DNA from: Microbacterium rhizomatis
Lineage (GTDB): Bacteria > Actinomycetota > Actinomycetes > Actinomycetales > Microbacteriaceae
Length of the DNA: 64,000 nucleotides
Assembly: GCF_008710745.1 (NCBI RefSeq)
Contig: NZ_VYSA01000001.1
Span: 744,001-808,000, forward strand
Direction: 5' to 3'
Shown: positions 49,625-59,393 of the stretch, piece after piece
Numbering within the stretch: position 1 is the stretch's first letter
Layout: the number at the start of each line of letters is the position of its first letter
Notes under the pieces: generated by a model
Seen by the model: only the letters and a program-made list of their open reading frames with translations
Told to the model about the DNA's origin: nothing
Database searches by the model: none
Made by a program: the position numbers and the translations under genes

Positions 49625-51190
49625 TCAGCCCTTGCCGAGGAGCTTCTGAAGCTCGGCGAGGTCGGCTTCGGTCGGCGCACCCTTGGCGCCCCCTCCGAGG
49701 CCGAAGCCCGAACCGGCAGGCGCGGTGGGAGCGGCCGCCGCGGCTCCTGCGGCCTCCGCCGCGCGTTTGGCGGGGTTGCCCGACCTCGAGATCGCCCGAG
49801 CCTTCGGCTGCTTCCCGCGCTTGGAGGACGCTCCGGGTCGGCCCGCTCCCGGAACCGGCCCCATCCCGGGGATGTTGGGCACGCCGCCGCGCGCGACGGT
49901 CTTCATCATCTTGGCAGCCTGGTCGAACCTGTTCACGAGTGCGTTGACGTCGGTCACCGTCATCCCCGAACCGCGCGCGATCCGCAGGCGGCGCGAGCCG
50001 TTCAGGATCTTCGGATTGCGACGCTCCCCGAGCGTCATCGACCGGATGATCGCCTCGGTGCGGTCGATCTCCTTCTCGTCGAAGTCGTCCAGCTGCTGCT
50101 TCATCTGCCCCATGCCCGGCAGCATGCCGAGCATCTTCTTCATGGAGCCCATCTTCTTCATCTGCTGCATCTGCTCGAGGAAGTCCTCGAGGGTGAAGCT
50201 GTCGGTCGCGATCTTCTCGGCGACCTTGAGGGCCTCGGCCTCGTCGAACGCGTTCTGCGCCTGCTCGATCAGCGTCAGGATGTCGCCGAGGTCGAGAATG
50301 CGGGAGGCCATGCGGTCGGGGTGGAACGGCTCGAGGTCATCGAGACCTTCACCCGTCGACGCGTAGATGATGGGACGCCCCGTCACGGATGCGACCGAGA
50401 GCGCCGCGCCTCCGCGCGAATCGCCGTCGAGCTTGGAGAGGACGACACCGGTGAAGTCCACGCCCTCCTGGAATGCTTTCGCGGTGTTGACAGCGTCCTG
50501 ACCCGTGAGGGCATCGATCACGAACAGCACTTCGTCCGGATCGGTGGCCTTGCGGATGTCGGACGCCTGCTTCATCAGCTCGGCGTCCACACCGAGCCGG
50601 CCCGCGGTGTCGATGATGACGACGTCGTGCTGCTGGCGGCGGGCGACCTCGACACCGTCTCGCGCGACCTGGACGGGGTTGCCTACGCCGTTACCGGGCT
50701 GCGGCGCGTAGACCGCAGCACCGGCCTGAGCGGCGACGACCTGGAGCTGGTTGACCGCGTTGGGGCGCTGCAGGTCGGCCGCGACCAGAAGCGGGGTGTG
50801 CCCCTCCTTCTCGAGCAGCTTCGCGAGCTTGCCCGCGAAGGTCGTCTTTCCCGATCCCTGCAAGCCCGCCAGCATGATCACCGTCGGCGGGTTCTTCGCG
50901 AACTGCAGGCGGCGCTGCTGGCCACCGAGGATGGCGATGAGCTCTTCGTTCACGATCTGCACGACCTGCTGTGCAGGGTTCAGCGCCCGGTTGACCTCGT
51001 CACCGAGCGCGCGCTCGCGCACTTTCGCGGTGAACTCCTTGACGACGGGCAGGGCCACATCGGCATCGAGAAGTGCGCGCCGGATCTCGCGGACGGTTCC
51101 GTCGACGTCGGCCGGGGTGAGCTGACCCTTCTTGCGAAGGTTGCGGAAGGTCTCGGTGAGTCGGTCGGAAAGGGTGCCGAAAGTCGCCAT
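49625..51190 (-). CDS. ffh: Signal recognition particle protein Ffh
   Basis: A 521-residue SRP54. The N domain is followed by the G domain with GLQGSGKTTFAGK (G1), DTAGRLGVDAELM (G3), and KLDGDSRGGAALS. The M domain has the Met-rich bristles MQQMKKMGSMKKMLGMLPGMGQMKQ and the RNA-binding ILNGSRRLRIARGSGMTVTDVN. The tail is Gly/Ala/Pro-rich. ATG 51190. With FtsY (54136) it targets membrane proteins to the translocon. Confidence 0.97.
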   Translation of the reverse strand: MATFGTLSDRLTETFRNLRKKGQLTPADVDGTVREIRRALLDADVALPVVKEFTAKVRERALGDEVNRALNPAQQVVQIVNEELIAILGGQQRRLQFAKNPPTVIMLAGLQGSGKTTFAGKLAKLLEKEGHTPLLVAADLQRPNAVNQLQVVAAQAGAAVYAPQPGNGVGNPVQVARDGVEVARRQQHDVVIIDTAGRLGVDAELMKQASDIRKATDPDEVLFVIDALTGQDAVNTAKAFQEGVDFTGVVLSKLDGDSRGGAALSVASVTGRPIIYASTGEGLDDLEPFHPDRMASRILDLGDILTLIEQAQNAFDEAEALKVAEKIATDSFTLEDFLEQMQQMKKMGSMKKMLGMLPGMGQMKQQLDDFDEKEIDRTEAIIRSMTLGERRNPKILNGSRRLRIARGSGMTVTDVNALVNRFDQAAKMMKTVARGGVPNIPGMGPVPGAGRPGASSKRGKQPKARAISRSGNPAKRAAEAAGAAAAAPTAPAGSGFGLGGGAKGAPTEADLAELQKLLGKG

Positions 51191-51222
51191 GATCCGCCAA
51201 GTTTACGCGACGGGAGCGGTGA

Positions 51223-51813
51223 TCAGGATGCGGCGGTCGGGAGGGTCGCCACGACGGCGAGGGCCCGATCCAGGACGCCGGAGAGAGCAGTGCGTCCCGG
51301 ACCTTCGTGAGCCCATCGCTCCACAGCGGCCAGCACCGCGCCCGCGTACGCCGCGGCGAGGACCTCCGCGCGCAACGCGTCGTCGCCTCCGCGACGAAGG
51401 CGCGCAGCTACCGCGCTCGCGATCCGGGCGCGCCGCATCGCCGACTCGCGCTCCAGTTCGAGCTCGATCCCCATCGCAGTGGCGTTCGCGATCGCGAGCG
51501 CCAGGCTCTCCGGCTCGAGATCGTCGCCGATGGCGGCGATCCCGCTGCGCACGGCGGACGCAGCATCCGACCCGGTGTCCGCCTCGAGCTTCTCGATGAG
51601 CGCGGCGATCCGCTCATCGAACGCCGCCCACAGCACATCGCCCTTCGACGAGAAGTAGTTGAAGAAGCTCGAGCGGCTCACCCCTGCGCGTGAGGTGATG
51701 TCGGCCACGGACGTCGCCTCGTAGCCGCGTTCCAGAAAGAGCTCGCACGCGGCCTCGGCGAGCACTTCGCGCGACGACGCACGTGGTCTGCCGCTTCGCG
51801 TCACCGGGATCAT
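51223..51813 (-). CDS. TetR-family transcriptional regulator
   Basis: A 196-residue regulator. The N-terminal helix-turn-helix is ASREVLAEAACELFLERGYEATSVADITSRAGVSRSSFFNYFSSKGDVLWAAFDERI; the ligand domain is a variable helical bundle. A perfect operator-like palindrome lies at 51855-51875 between it and lipB, 42 bases from the ATG at 51813. It probably represses itself and may also influence lipB-lipA. The inducer is unknown. Confidence 0.93.
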   Translation of the reverse strand: MIPVTRSGRPRASSREVLAEAACELFLERGYEATSVADITSRAGVSRSSFFNYFSSKGDVLWAAFDERIAALIEKLEADTGSDAASAVRSGIAAIGDDLEPESLALAIANATAMGIELELERESAMRRARIASAVAARLRRGGDDALRAEVLAAAYAGAVLAAVERWAHEGPGRTALSGVLDRALAVVATLPTAAS

Positions 51814-51854
51814 CGCTCAAGGCTATTGTGCGGAGACCGCGTACACGAGGCGTA

Positions 51855-51875
51855 TTGTTGGACGCGATCCAACAA
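51855..51875. promoter_or_regulatory. TetR operator between tetR and lipB
   Basis: TTGTTGGA-CGCGA-TCCAACAA is a perfect 8-base inverted repeat with a 5-base spacer. It lies between the divergent tetR (starting at 51813) and lipB (51898), a typical TetR operator position. Confidence 0.75.
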
Positions 51876-51897
51876 CGATGAGATGCGAGGAGCGGCT

Positions 51898-52536
51898 GTG
51901 CTCGAGATCCTGAACGCCGGACTGGCGCCGACGTACGTTCCGTATCACGAAGGCTGGGCGCTGCAACGCCGCGTGCATGCCGAGGTCGCCGCAGGTGAGC
52001 GTCCCGACACGCTGATCCTCCTCGAGCACGAGGCCGTCTACACCGCGGGCAAGCGCACGGAGCCCCAGGAGCGGCCGACCGACGGGACCCCCGTCATCGA
52101 TGTGGACCGGGGCGGCAAGATCACCTGGCACGGCCCCGGCCAGCTCGTCGGGTATCCGATCGTGCGCCTGACCGAGCCCATGGACGTCGTCGCGCATGTG
52201 CGGCGCATCGAGAGGCTGCTGATCGACGCGCTCCGCGTGCACGGCGTCGAGGGGTACCAGGTCACCGGCCGCAGCGGCGTGTGGGTGCGGCGCCCGCTTT
52301 CGGAAGACAAGGTAGCCGCGATCGGCGTGCGCGTCGAGAAGGGCGTGACGATGCACGGCTTCGCCATCAACTGCGACAACTCACTCGCGGGCTTCCGGGG
52401 GATCATCCCGTGCGGGATCACCGATGCCGGGGTCACGACGGTCAGCGAAGTCGTCGGCGCCGACATTACCCCGTCCGACATCCTCGACACCGTCACCCGC
52501 ACGTTCCAGCGCGAGTACGAAGGCGCCCTCGCGTGA
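51898..52536 (+). CDS. lipB: Octanoyl-[acyl-carrier-protein] transferase
   Basis: GTG 51898 is preferred because GAGGAGC lies 7 bases before it; ATG 51883 is the alternative. The 212-residue enzyme moves octanoate from ACP to lipoate-dependent enzymes. Motifs: [46 protein letters not shown], the catalytic Lys/Cys region [36 protein letters not shown]. Its stop overlaps the lipA start (GTGA). Confidence 0.95.
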   Translation: MLEILNAGLAPTYVPYHEGWALQRRVHAEVAAGERPDTLILLEHEAVYTAGKRTEPQERPTDGTPVIDVDRGGKITWHGPGQLVGYPIVRLTEPMDVVAHVRRIERLLIDALRVHGVEGYQVTGRSGVWVRRPLSEDKVAAIGVRVEKGVTMHGFAINCDNSLAGFRGIIPCGITDAGVTTVSEVVGADITPSDILDTVTRTFQREYEGALA

Positions 52537-53525
52537 GCGCGTCAGGACCGGACGGGCGAAAGCTCCTCCGCCTCGAGGTGCGCAACGCCGAGACCCCGAT
52601 CGAGCGCAAGCCCGAGTGGATCAAGACCAAGGCCCGCATGGGGCCCGAGTACACGGCCCTTCAGCACCTCGTGAAGGACGAGGGGCTGCACACCGTCTGC
52701 CAGGAGGCGGGGTGCCCCAACATCTTCGAGTGCTGGGAAGACCGTGAGGCCACGTTCCTGATCGGCGGCTCGCAGTGCACCCGCCGCTGCGACTTCTGCC
52801 AGATCGACACCGGCAAGCCGGCCGACTACGACACCGACGAGCCTCGCCGCGTCGCCGAGAGCGTCCGCCAGATGCGGCTGCGATACGCCACGGTCACCGG
52901 CGTCGCCAGGGACGACCTCCCCGACGAGGGAGCGTGGCTGCACGCCGAGACGGTGCGTCGCATCCATGCGGAGAACCCCGGCACCGGTGTCGAGATCCTC
53001 GCCACTGATTTCTCCGGCAATCCCGCCCTGCTGAGCGAAGTCTTCGAGTCCCGCCCCGAAGTCTTCGCGCACAACGTCGAAACCGTCCCGCGGATCTTCA
53101 AGCGCATCCGTCCCGCGTTTCGTTACGAGCGGTCACTGGATGTCCTCACCCAGGCTCGCGACTTCGGGCTCATCACCAAGTCCAACCTCATCCTCGGAAT
53201 GGGCGAGGAACCCGAAGAAGTGGTCCAGGCCCTCCAGGACCTGCACGACGCCGGCACCGACATCATCACCATCACCCAGTACTTGCGGCCCACTCCGCGC
53301 CACCTGCCCGTCGCCCGGTGGGTCAAGCCGCAGGAGTTCGTCGAGTTCAAGGACGAGGCCGAACGCATCGGCTTCCTCGGCGTCCTGGCGGGCCCGCTCG
53401 TCCGCTCGTCTTACCGCGCAGGTCGGCTGTGGGCGCAGTCGATGGTCTCGAAGGGCCGTGAGATCCCGCCCCACCTCTCTCACATCGCCGAAGCGGCGCA
53501 GCTCGGTTTCGCGCAGGCGGTGTGA
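52533..53525 (+). CDS. lipA: Lipoyl synthase
   Basis: GTG 52533 overlaps the lipB stop. The 330-residue radical-SAM enzyme has the auxiliary cluster [12 protein letters not shown], the radical cluster [11 protein letters not shown], and [47 protein letters not shown]. It inserts sulfur into protein-bound octanoate to form lipoate, the step after LipB. An earlier frame from 52281 is lipB coding and is not the start. Confidence 0.96.
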   Translation: MSASGPDGRKLLRLEVRNAETPIERKPEWIKTKARMGPEYTALQHLVKDEGLHTVCQEAGCPNIFECWEDREATFLIGGSQCTRRCDFCQIDTGKPADYDTDEPRRVAESVRQMRLRYATVTGVARDDLPDEGAWLHAETVRRIHAENPGTGVEILATDFSGNPALLSEVFESRPEVFAHNVETVPRIFKRIRPAFRYERSLDVLTQARDFGLITKSNLILGMGEEPEEVVQALQDLHDAGTDIITITQYLRPTPRHLPVARWVKPQEFVEFKDEAERIGFLGVLAGPLVRSSYRAGRLWAQSMVSKGREIPPHLSHIAEAAQLGFAQAV

Positions 53526-53555
53526 TCCGGCGAGGGATCGTGGAGGTCGACGGGC

Positions 53556-54056
53556 TCAGTCTGCGCTGGTGACCGACTGGACTTCGCCCTCCGAGCTCAA
53601 GTTCACCAGCAGCACATCGTCTGTGGCGTCCGGATCGAGTGCGTACTCGAGCACGGCGAACGGATCGGCACCGCCGTGCTCATCCGCGAGGATCGTCATG
53701 CTCATGAGCTGGAGCGAGCGGATGATGTCGATCGGCGTGTCTCCGGAGATGTCGACCAGCAGCTCCTCGATCGCATCTCCGAGCGCCTCCTGCTGCTGCA
53801 GGGTGTACTCGGTGACCTCGCTGGCGCGGTCATCGAGCTCCGAGACCATGGCGTTGCGCGCGGCGAGGTCGATCGCCTCGATCGATGAGACCATGGCGGC
53901 GGCGACGTCGAGTGCCGCCTGCGACACGTCGTCCTGGTCGGGAGCGGTCAGATCGACAGTGACGGTCTGGTCGCCGAACTCGACGTTCTCCGACCAGAAG
54001 ATCGAGCCGTCCGGTCCGGACTCCAGAAGCCCGAAGAAGTCGTGTTCGATCGCCAT
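53556..54056 (-). CDS. DUF2004 family protein
   Basis: A 166-residue acidic protein: IEHDFFGLLESGPDGSIFWSENVEFGDQTVTVDLTAP, then a helical middle and a Leu/Asp-rich end, YALDPDATDDVLLVNLSSEGEV. This is the pattern of DUF2004. Function unknown. ATG 54056 is separated by 80 bases from ftsY; it ends 30 bases from the convergent lipA gene. Confidence 0.8.
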   Translation of the reverse strand: MAIEHDFFGLLESGPDGSIFWSENVEFGDQTVTVDLTAPDQDDVSQAALDVAAAMVSSIEAIDLAARNAMVSELDDRASEVTEYTLQQQEALGDAIEELLVDISGDTPIDIIRSLQLMSMTILADEHGGADPFAVLEYALDPDATDDVLLVNLSSEGEVQSVTSAD

Positions 54057-54135
54057 GTCCCCATGAAACCAGCGAGACGCCCTCGACGGTAGTCCGAACG
54101 GGCGTGTCCGGGATTGTTTTCGCCGTATCGGCCGA

Positions 54136-55008
54136 TCACTCCACCAGGGACGCGGCGAAGACGTGCGGTGTGAAGCCTGTCAGGTCGCCGATTCCCTCGC
54201 CCTGCCCGAGCAGCTTCACCGGTATCCCGGTCTTCTCCTGCACCGCCAGCACGAACCCGCCCTTGGCCGACCCGTCGAGCTTGGTCAGGACGAGTCCCGT
54301 GACGCCCGCGTGCTCGAGGAAGGCCTGCGCCTGCAGAACCCCGTTCTGCCCCGTCGTCGCGTCCAGCACGAGGAGAACCTCGCTGATCGGCGCCTGCTTC
54401 TCGATCACGCGGCGGATCTTGGAGAGCTCGTCCATCAGGCCGCCCTTGGTGTGCAGGCGCCCGGCGGTGTCGACGAGCACGATCTCAGTGCCCGTCTGCT
54501 TCGCGTACTCGATCGTCTGAAAGGCAACGGATGCCGGATCCTGGCCTTCCTGCTGAGGCCGGACGATCGCCGCTCCCCCGCGTTCTGCCCACGTCGCGAG
54601 CTGATCCACGGCGGCGGCGCGGAACGTGTCGGCCGCTCCGACGACGACCGAACGGCCGTAGCGCTGCAGGAACTTCGCGAATTTGCCGATCGTGGTCGTC
54701 TTTCCGACGCCATTCACCCCCACGACGAGCACGACGGCCGGCCGCTCCGTCAGGCGCAGCGTCGTGTCGAACTTCGCGAAGTGCTCCTCGAGGGTCTCGC
54801 GCAGCATCCGCTGCAGGTCCTTCGGGTCGGTCGTGCGGTACCGGTCGACCTTTTCGCGCAGTTCATCGACGATGCGCTCGGTGATGTCGGGGCCGAAGTC
54901 GGCGGTCAGCAGCGCAGTCTCGAGGTCGTCCCATGTGGTCTCGTCGATCGTCGGTTTCACGAACACGCCGCGCAGCGCGCGGCCCAGCGACCAGGAGCTC
55001 TCTGCCAT
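54136..55008 (-). CDS. ftsY: Signal recognition particle receptor FtsY
   Basis: A 290-residue NG-domain protein lacking the long acidic N-terminal A domain, as in many actinobacteria. The GTPase boxes are VLVVGVNGVGKTTTIGKFAKFL (G1), VDTAGRLHTKGGLMDEL (G3) and LTKLDGSAKGG (G4), with the closing GLGEGIGDLTGF-like motif QGEGIGDLTGFTPHVFAASLV. It pairs with Ffh. It follows smc by 23 bases on the same strand. Confidence 0.97.
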   Translation of the reverse strand: MAESSWSLGRALRGVFVKPTIDETTWDDLETALLTADFGPDITERIVDELREKVDRYRTTDPKDLQRMLRETLEEHFAKFDTTLRLTERPAVVLVVGVNGVGKTTTIGKFAKFLQRYGRSVVVGAADTFRAAAVDQLATWAERGGAAIVRPQQEGQDPASVAFQTIEYAKQTGTEIVLVDTAGRLHTKGGLMDELSKIRRVIEKQAPISEVLLVLDATTGQNGVLQAQAFLEHAGVTGLVLTKLDGSAKGGFVLAVQEKTGIPVKLLGQGEGIGDLTGFTPHVFAASLVE

Positions 55009-55031
55009 GCCCTAGAGCTTACGAGGCCGGA

Positions 55032-58000
55032 CTAGGAGGCGACGCGATCGCCGACGCGCTGACCGACGACCGCGGAGACGCCATCCTGTCGCATCGACAC
55101 GCCATAGAGCGCGTCGGCGATCTCCATCGTGCGCTTCTGGTGCGTGATGACGATGAGCTGACTGCTCGCGCGCAGCTGTTCGAACACGCCGAGCAGGCGC
55201 CCGAGGTTCGCGTCGTCGAGGGCGGCTTCCACCTCGTCGAGGATGTAGAAAGGGCTGGGGCGCGCCTTGAAGATGGCGGTGAGCAATGCCACTGCCGCGA
55301 GCGAGCGTTCCCCGCCCGACAACAGCGACAGACGCTCGATCTTCTTTCCCACCGGCCGGACCATGACCTCGATGCCCGTCGTGAGCGGAGAGTCGGGATC
55401 GGTCAGCGAGATGCTGCCCGTGCCGCCCGGGAAGAGGATCGGGAAGACCTCGCCGAATGCGACGCGGGTGTCTTCGAACGCGGCGAGGAAGATCACCTGC
55501 ATCCGCTCGTCGAGCTCCTCGATGATCGTCATCAGGTCTTTGCGTGTCTGAGTCAGGTCGGCGAGCTGCTCGGTGAGGAACTTGTGCCGCTGTTCGAGGG
55601 CGGAGAACTCCTCGAGTGCGAGCGGATTGACCCTGCCGAGCTGGGCGAGCTTCCGCTCGGCATCCTGCAGGCGGGTGCGCTGGACGGCCCGGTCGAAAGG
55701 CTCGCCTCCGTCTGCGTCTGGCCCGTATTCCGAAATGAGAATGTCTTCCTCGAGGCCCAGTTCCGACATCACCCGTTCGAGCAGACTCGACGCGTGAAGC
55801 CGCTTCTCGTGGATCTTCAGCTCGAGACCGTGCACCATCTCGGTGAGCCCCGAGAGCCTTTCGCGGACGGATGCCTCGCTCGTGCGCAGGTCGCCGAGCT
55901 CGGCCGTCACCGCGGTGCGCGCAGACTCCGCTGCGGCGAGTTCGACGCGGGCCTGGCTCACCGACCGGTCGACCGAATCCAGCAGGGCGGGGAGCTGGCC
56001 GGCGACGTCGGCAGCGACGTCGCGCTGCGCGCGCCTGATGACGGCGCGCCGGGCGGCCTCCTCCGCCGCCGACCGTTCGCGCTCACGCTGGCGCACGAGG
56101 CCCGCCACGCGCGCCTCACCGGCTCGCACGCGTTCCTTGAGCGTCTCGACGTCCAGACGTGCCCGCATCTCGGCGTCGCGCGCGGACTCCAGTGCGCTCA
56201 GCAGCCCGTCGCGGGCTGACGCGTCCAGGATCGGGCGGGGTGCCTCGACCGCGGCAGCGTATCGATCGTCGGCGACGCGCGCGGCGGACTCCGCCTCCTC
56301 GACTGCGGCTTCGGCCTGGCGCACGCCGGCCGCGAGCCGATCGCACTCCGCGACGGCGGCCTCGTGGCGGACGGTGGCGCGGTTCACATGCTCGGCGTGC
56401 GCGGCGAGCGCGGCGTCGTGCGCGCGCAACGTCTCGAGGGCGGTCTTGGTCCGGCGCCGTGCATGATCGAGCTCCTGCACGGCATCGACGAGCGCCTCGC
56501 GCAGGCTGTCGGCGATCACGGAGACCTCGCTGAGCCGCTCGGTCGCCGCATCCCGCTCGGCTGCGAGCTCGAGGCGCGAGCGCCCGCTCCCCGACCCGGC
56601 GCGGACCGTGTGCGCGGTGACGACCTCACCGGCGCGGGTGACGATCGTGACAGGATTCGAGTTCTCTCTCGCCGCGAGCATTCCCGCTGCGGCGGCCGCG
56701 GCATCCAGGTCGTCGGCGATGACCGTGCCGGCCAGAATGCCGAGAATCCCTTCCGGGGCGCGCACCACCTCGGCCGCCGCCACGATCCCCGGGATCGACG
56801 ACACGGGGCGCGCCGTGTGCACGGCATCGGCGATCGCGATGTCGACCACGCCCAGGTCGTCGCCGCGCGCCGCGCGGGCCAGGTCGTAAGCCTCGTCGCG
56901 CGTACCGACGAGAACCCCCTCTGCCAGCGGCCCGAGGGCTGCCGCGATCGCGGCTTCGAACCCGGGGGTCACCTTGACCGCGTCGCCGATGAGTCCGCGG
57001 ATTCCCCCGCCGCCCCGCGCGACCAGCTCCGCGGCAGCATTGCGGATATCAAGAGCACGTCCGAGAGCTCGCGTCTGAGCGGTGAGCGCCTCGACCTCGC
57101 GCTCGGCGGCATGCAGGCGCTCGCGCAGGGCGCCGACCTGCGTCTCCGCGTCGGCAGCCAGGCGCTGCGCCTGCTCGTATGCGCCGGCCTGCTCGGCCGA
57201 GCCGCCTTCGGGAACCAGGTCGGGCTCGACGCCGGCGAGCACCTGCTCGGCTTCGGCTCTGCGCGTCGTAGCCGCATCCAGCGCGGCGCGCTGCCGCTCG
57301 AGCCCGGCGCGCACAGCGGCGAGAGTCGATGCGGCCGCTTCCGCGCCGCCGCGCAGTGCGGTCAACCGCATGTCGTGCTCCGAGACGAGTGCGCTCTGCT
57401 CGGCGATGTCGACGTCGAGCGCATCGAGTTCGGCCCGTGCACGCACGACGTCGCGGCCGGCGGCGGCCGCGGCATCCTGCGCACCCCCGAGGCCGTCCGA
57501 GATCTCGTCGATCTCCGCGCGCGCCTCATCGATCGACGCCTGTGACACCGTCGGATGCTCGAGCGCCGTGTCATCGTCCGCGCCGAGCAGCGCGAGCCGC
57601 TGGCCGGTGAGCGAGTAGAGCGATCGAAGCCGCTCCTGGACGCGCTCGAGCGCGAAGGTCACGCCGCGTGCATCGTCGACGGCAGCGGACTGCTGGCTCG
57701 ATTCGAGCTGCGCGATGCGTGCGCGCACGTTCTCGCTCTGGTCCTGCAGCACGAGTCGCTCCGTGTGGCGTTCCTGCTCGCTGCGGGCGTGGTCGGCGAG
57801 TTCGGCTCGCAGGCGGAGCAGCTCGTCCGCGAACAGCCTGGCCTTCGCGTCGCGGACGACCGCCGCGATCGTGGCCGCCTCTCTCGCGATCTCGGCTTGT
57901 CTCCCGAGAGGTTTGAGCTGGCGCCGCAACTCACCGGCGAGGTCGTTCAGGCGCGTGAGGTTGGCCTCCATCGCGTCGAGCTTGCGGAGTGTCTTCTCCT

Positions 58001-58520
58001 TGCGCCTGCGGTGCTTGAGGATGCCGGCGGCCTCCTCGATGAACCCGCGCCGGTCTTCCGGCGAGGCCTGGAGGACACTGTCGAGCCGGCCCTGGCCGAC
58101 GATCACGTGCATCTCGCGGCCGAGACCGGAATCACTCAGGAGCTCCTGCACGTCCAGCAGGCGGCAGGTCGACCCGTTGATCGCGTACTCGCTCGCACCG
58201 TTGCGGAAGAGCGTGCGGCTGATCGTCACTTCGGAGTACTCGATCGGGAGGACGCCGTCGTGGTTGTCGATCGTCAGCTGCACCTCGGCACGACCGAGGG
58301 GTCCGCGCGTGGCCGTTCCTGCGAAGATGACGTCTTCCATCTTGCCGCCGCGCAGCGTCTTGGCGCCCTGCTCGCCCATCACCCAGGCGAGTGCATCGAC
58401 GACGTTCGACTTGCCCGAACCGTTCGGACCGACGATCGCGGTCACACCCTGCTCGAAGGCGAAAGTCGTCGACTGGGCGAACGACTTGAACCCTTTGAGC
58501 GTCACGCTCTTCAGGTGCAT
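55032..58520 (-). CDS. smc: Chromosome segregation protein SMC
   Basis: A 1,162-residue SMC. The N-terminal head has Walker A GPNGSGKSNVVDALAW (31-46). Two long coiled coils flank a hinge around residues 500-650 (LIGDAVKVTPGFEAAIAAALGPLAEGVLV...). The C-terminal head has signature LLSGGERSLAAVALLTAIF and Walker B PFYILDEVEAALDDANLGRL. It compacts and aligns the chromosome with ScpAB. ATG 58520 is the obvious start. Numerous minus-strand Ala/Arg/Glu codons produce many spurious reading frames on the other strand. Confidence 0.97.
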   Translation of the reverse strand: MHLKSVTLKGFKSFAQSTTFAFEQGVTAIVGPNGSGKSNVVDALAWVMGEQGAKTLRGGKMEDVIFAGTATRGPLGRAEVQLTIDNHDGVLPIEYSEVTISRTLFRNGASEYAINGSTCRLLDVQELLSDSGLGREMHVIVGQGRLDSVLQASPEDRRGFIEEAAGILKHRRRKEKTLRKLDAMEANLTRLNDLAGELRRQLKPLGRQAEIAREAATIAAVVRDAKARLFADELLRLRAELADHARSEQERHTERLVLQDQSENVRARIAQLESSQQSAAVDDARGVTFALERVQERLRSLYSLTGQRLALLGADDDTALEHPTVSQASIDEARAEIDEISDGLGGAQDAAAAAGRDVVRARAELDALDVDIAEQSALVSEHDMRLTALRGGAEAAASTLAAVRAGLERQRAALDAATTRRAEAEQVLAGVEPDLVPEGGSAEQAGAYEQAQRLAADAETQVGALRERLHAAEREVEALTAQTRALGRALDIRNAAAELVARGGGGIRGLIGDAVKVTPGFEAAIAAALGPLAEGVLVGTRDEAYDLARAARGDDLGVVDIAIADAVHTARPVSSIPGIVAAAEVVRAPEGILGILAGTVIADDLDAAAAAAGMLAARENSNPVTIVTRAGEVVTAHTVRAGSGSGRSRLELAAERDAATERLSEVSVIADSLREALVDAVQELDHARRRTKTALETLRAHDAALAAHAEHVNRATVRHEAAVAECDRLAAGVRQAEAAVEEAESAARVADDRYAAAVEAPRPILDASARDGLLSALESARDAEMRARLDVETLKERVRAGEARVAGLVRQRERERSAAEEAARRAVIRRAQRDVAADVAGQLPALLDSVDRSVSQARVELAAAESARTAVTAELGDLRTSEASVRERLSGLTEMVHGLELKIHEKRLHASSLLERVMSELGLEEDILISEYGPDADGGEPFDRAVQRTRLQDAERKLAQLGRVNPLALEEFSALEQRHKFLTEQLADLTQTRKDLMTIIEELDERMQVIFLAAFEDTRVAFGEVFPILFPGGTGSISLTDPDSPLTTGIEVMVRPVGKKIERLSLLSGGERSLAAVALLTAIFKARPSPFYILDEVEAALDDANLGRLLGVFEQLRASSQLIVITHQKRTMEIADALYGVSMRQDGVSAVVGQRVGDRVAS

Positions 58521-58668
58521 GAACGCGCCCTTTCCGGCCGATGGATTGCGCGTTCACGCTACCGGACATCGGGCCCCAGGCCCGGCAGGCGGGCCGATGC
58601 CGCCCCGCGGCAGCATTCCGGCGACACCAACGGACACGCCCGAGAGTCCACGAATTCTGTGAATCAGC

Positions 58669-58698
58669 TTGACGCGTCCACGTCGACCGCGCTAACGT
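58669..58698 (+). promoter_or_regulatory. Strong promoter upstream of the Ala-rich small peptide gene
   Basis: TTGACG (58669-58674), an 18-base spacer and TAACGT (58693-58698) closely fit the actinobacterial sigma-70 consensus. The start of transcription should fall near 58705, about 30 bases before the ATG at 58736. The 58521-58668 gap, between divergent smc and this promoter, shows no other feature. Confidence 0.7.
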
Positions 58699-58735
58699 CT
58701 TCCTTCGCGTACGAAGTCGAAAGGAGGTCACCATC

Positions 58736-58876
58736 ATGATGCTCATGAACCACGCCGCCAGCTCTGCAGCCACCATCTCCGGTATTGCTGCGATCGCTGC
58801 GCCATTCAGCCGCACTCCGTTCGGAGGAGTCGCCCGTGGGGTGACCCCCGCCTTCCGCGCAGCCGCAGCCGCGTAG
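58736..58876 (+). CDS. Small Ala-rich peptide (46 residues), leader or secreted peptide
   Basis: ATG 58736 has a near-perfect Shine-Dalgarno (AAAGGAGG, 8 bases upstream) and lies behind a consensus promoter. The peptide begins with Met-Met-Leu-Met and contains 15 Ala, including five in a row before the stop at 58876. It has one hydrophobic stretch (SSAATISGIAAIAAPF) that could be membrane-active or a weak signal. I recognise no family. Its position in front of the 88-residue protein gene suggests a leader peptide or a translated regulatory ORF. Confidence 0.6.
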   Translation: MMLMNHAASSAATISGIAAIAAPFSRTPFGGVARGVTPAFRAAAAA

Positions 58877-59040
58877 TCGCTCCGTACCCTGCGAGGACTC
58901 CGCCATCCGGCGTGACCTCGAGGGTCTCCCCGGTCCGCGTCGGGCTCGTCAGCCCTCAGCGCGCTCCCGTCCTTTGCGCTCTCTGCGCTCGGACCCTGGC
59001 CTTCGGGCCCACTCGACGACATCCACTCGAAAGAATCCTC

Positions 59041-59307
59041 ATGAACGATCTTCTGGGTTCCGTCCGGTCACCCGGCCTGGAACGGCACCGGCTCCTGTCC
59101 CACCCGCCGCATCTCGGCCCGCGTCCGTCGCTGAGCGATCGCCTGGCGATGCGGATCGGCCTCTGGCTGCTCCTGCGCGGCGAACGACGGCTCCGCCTCG
59201 GCACCGATCACACCGAGCACGCTCGCCTGTTCGCGAACGAGCGGGCACGGGAAGTCCGCGAACGCGCATTCACCGGCGACCACCTGCTGAGGCAGCTTCG
59301 CGCGTGA
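59041..59307 (+). CDS. Hypothetical basic protein, 88 residues
   Basis: ATG 59041 follows GAAAGAATCCTC. The protein is basic and helical: MNDLLGSVRSPGLERHRLLSHPPHL..., then LAMRIGLWLLLRGERRLRLGTDHTEHARLFANERAREVRERAF. A short hydrophobic patch (RIGLWLLL) between charged flanks could bind membranes. Unknown family. It is probably transcribed with the peptide at 58736; a hairpin at 59316 separates it from the GNAT genes. Confidence 0.65.
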   Translation: MNDLLGSVRSPGLERHRLLSHPPHLGPRPSLSDRLAMRIGLWLLLRGERRLRLGTDHTEHARLFANERAREVRERAFTGDHLLRQLRA

Positions 59308-59315
59308 CGTCCGTC

Positions 59316-59345
59316 GACCCGGGCTCGCTCCTGCGGGCCCGGGTC
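59316..59345 (+). terminator. Hairpin between the small genes and the GNAT genes
   Basis: GACCCGGG (59316-59323) pairs with CCCGGGTC (59338-59345) around a 14-base loop. It lies 9 bases past the 88-residue gene. It may terminate or attenuate transcription into the GNAT genes. Confidence 0.45.
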
Positions 59346-59393
59346 ACCCCCGACCTCTAATGAACAACATCGACCGACATCGAAGGATCCACC

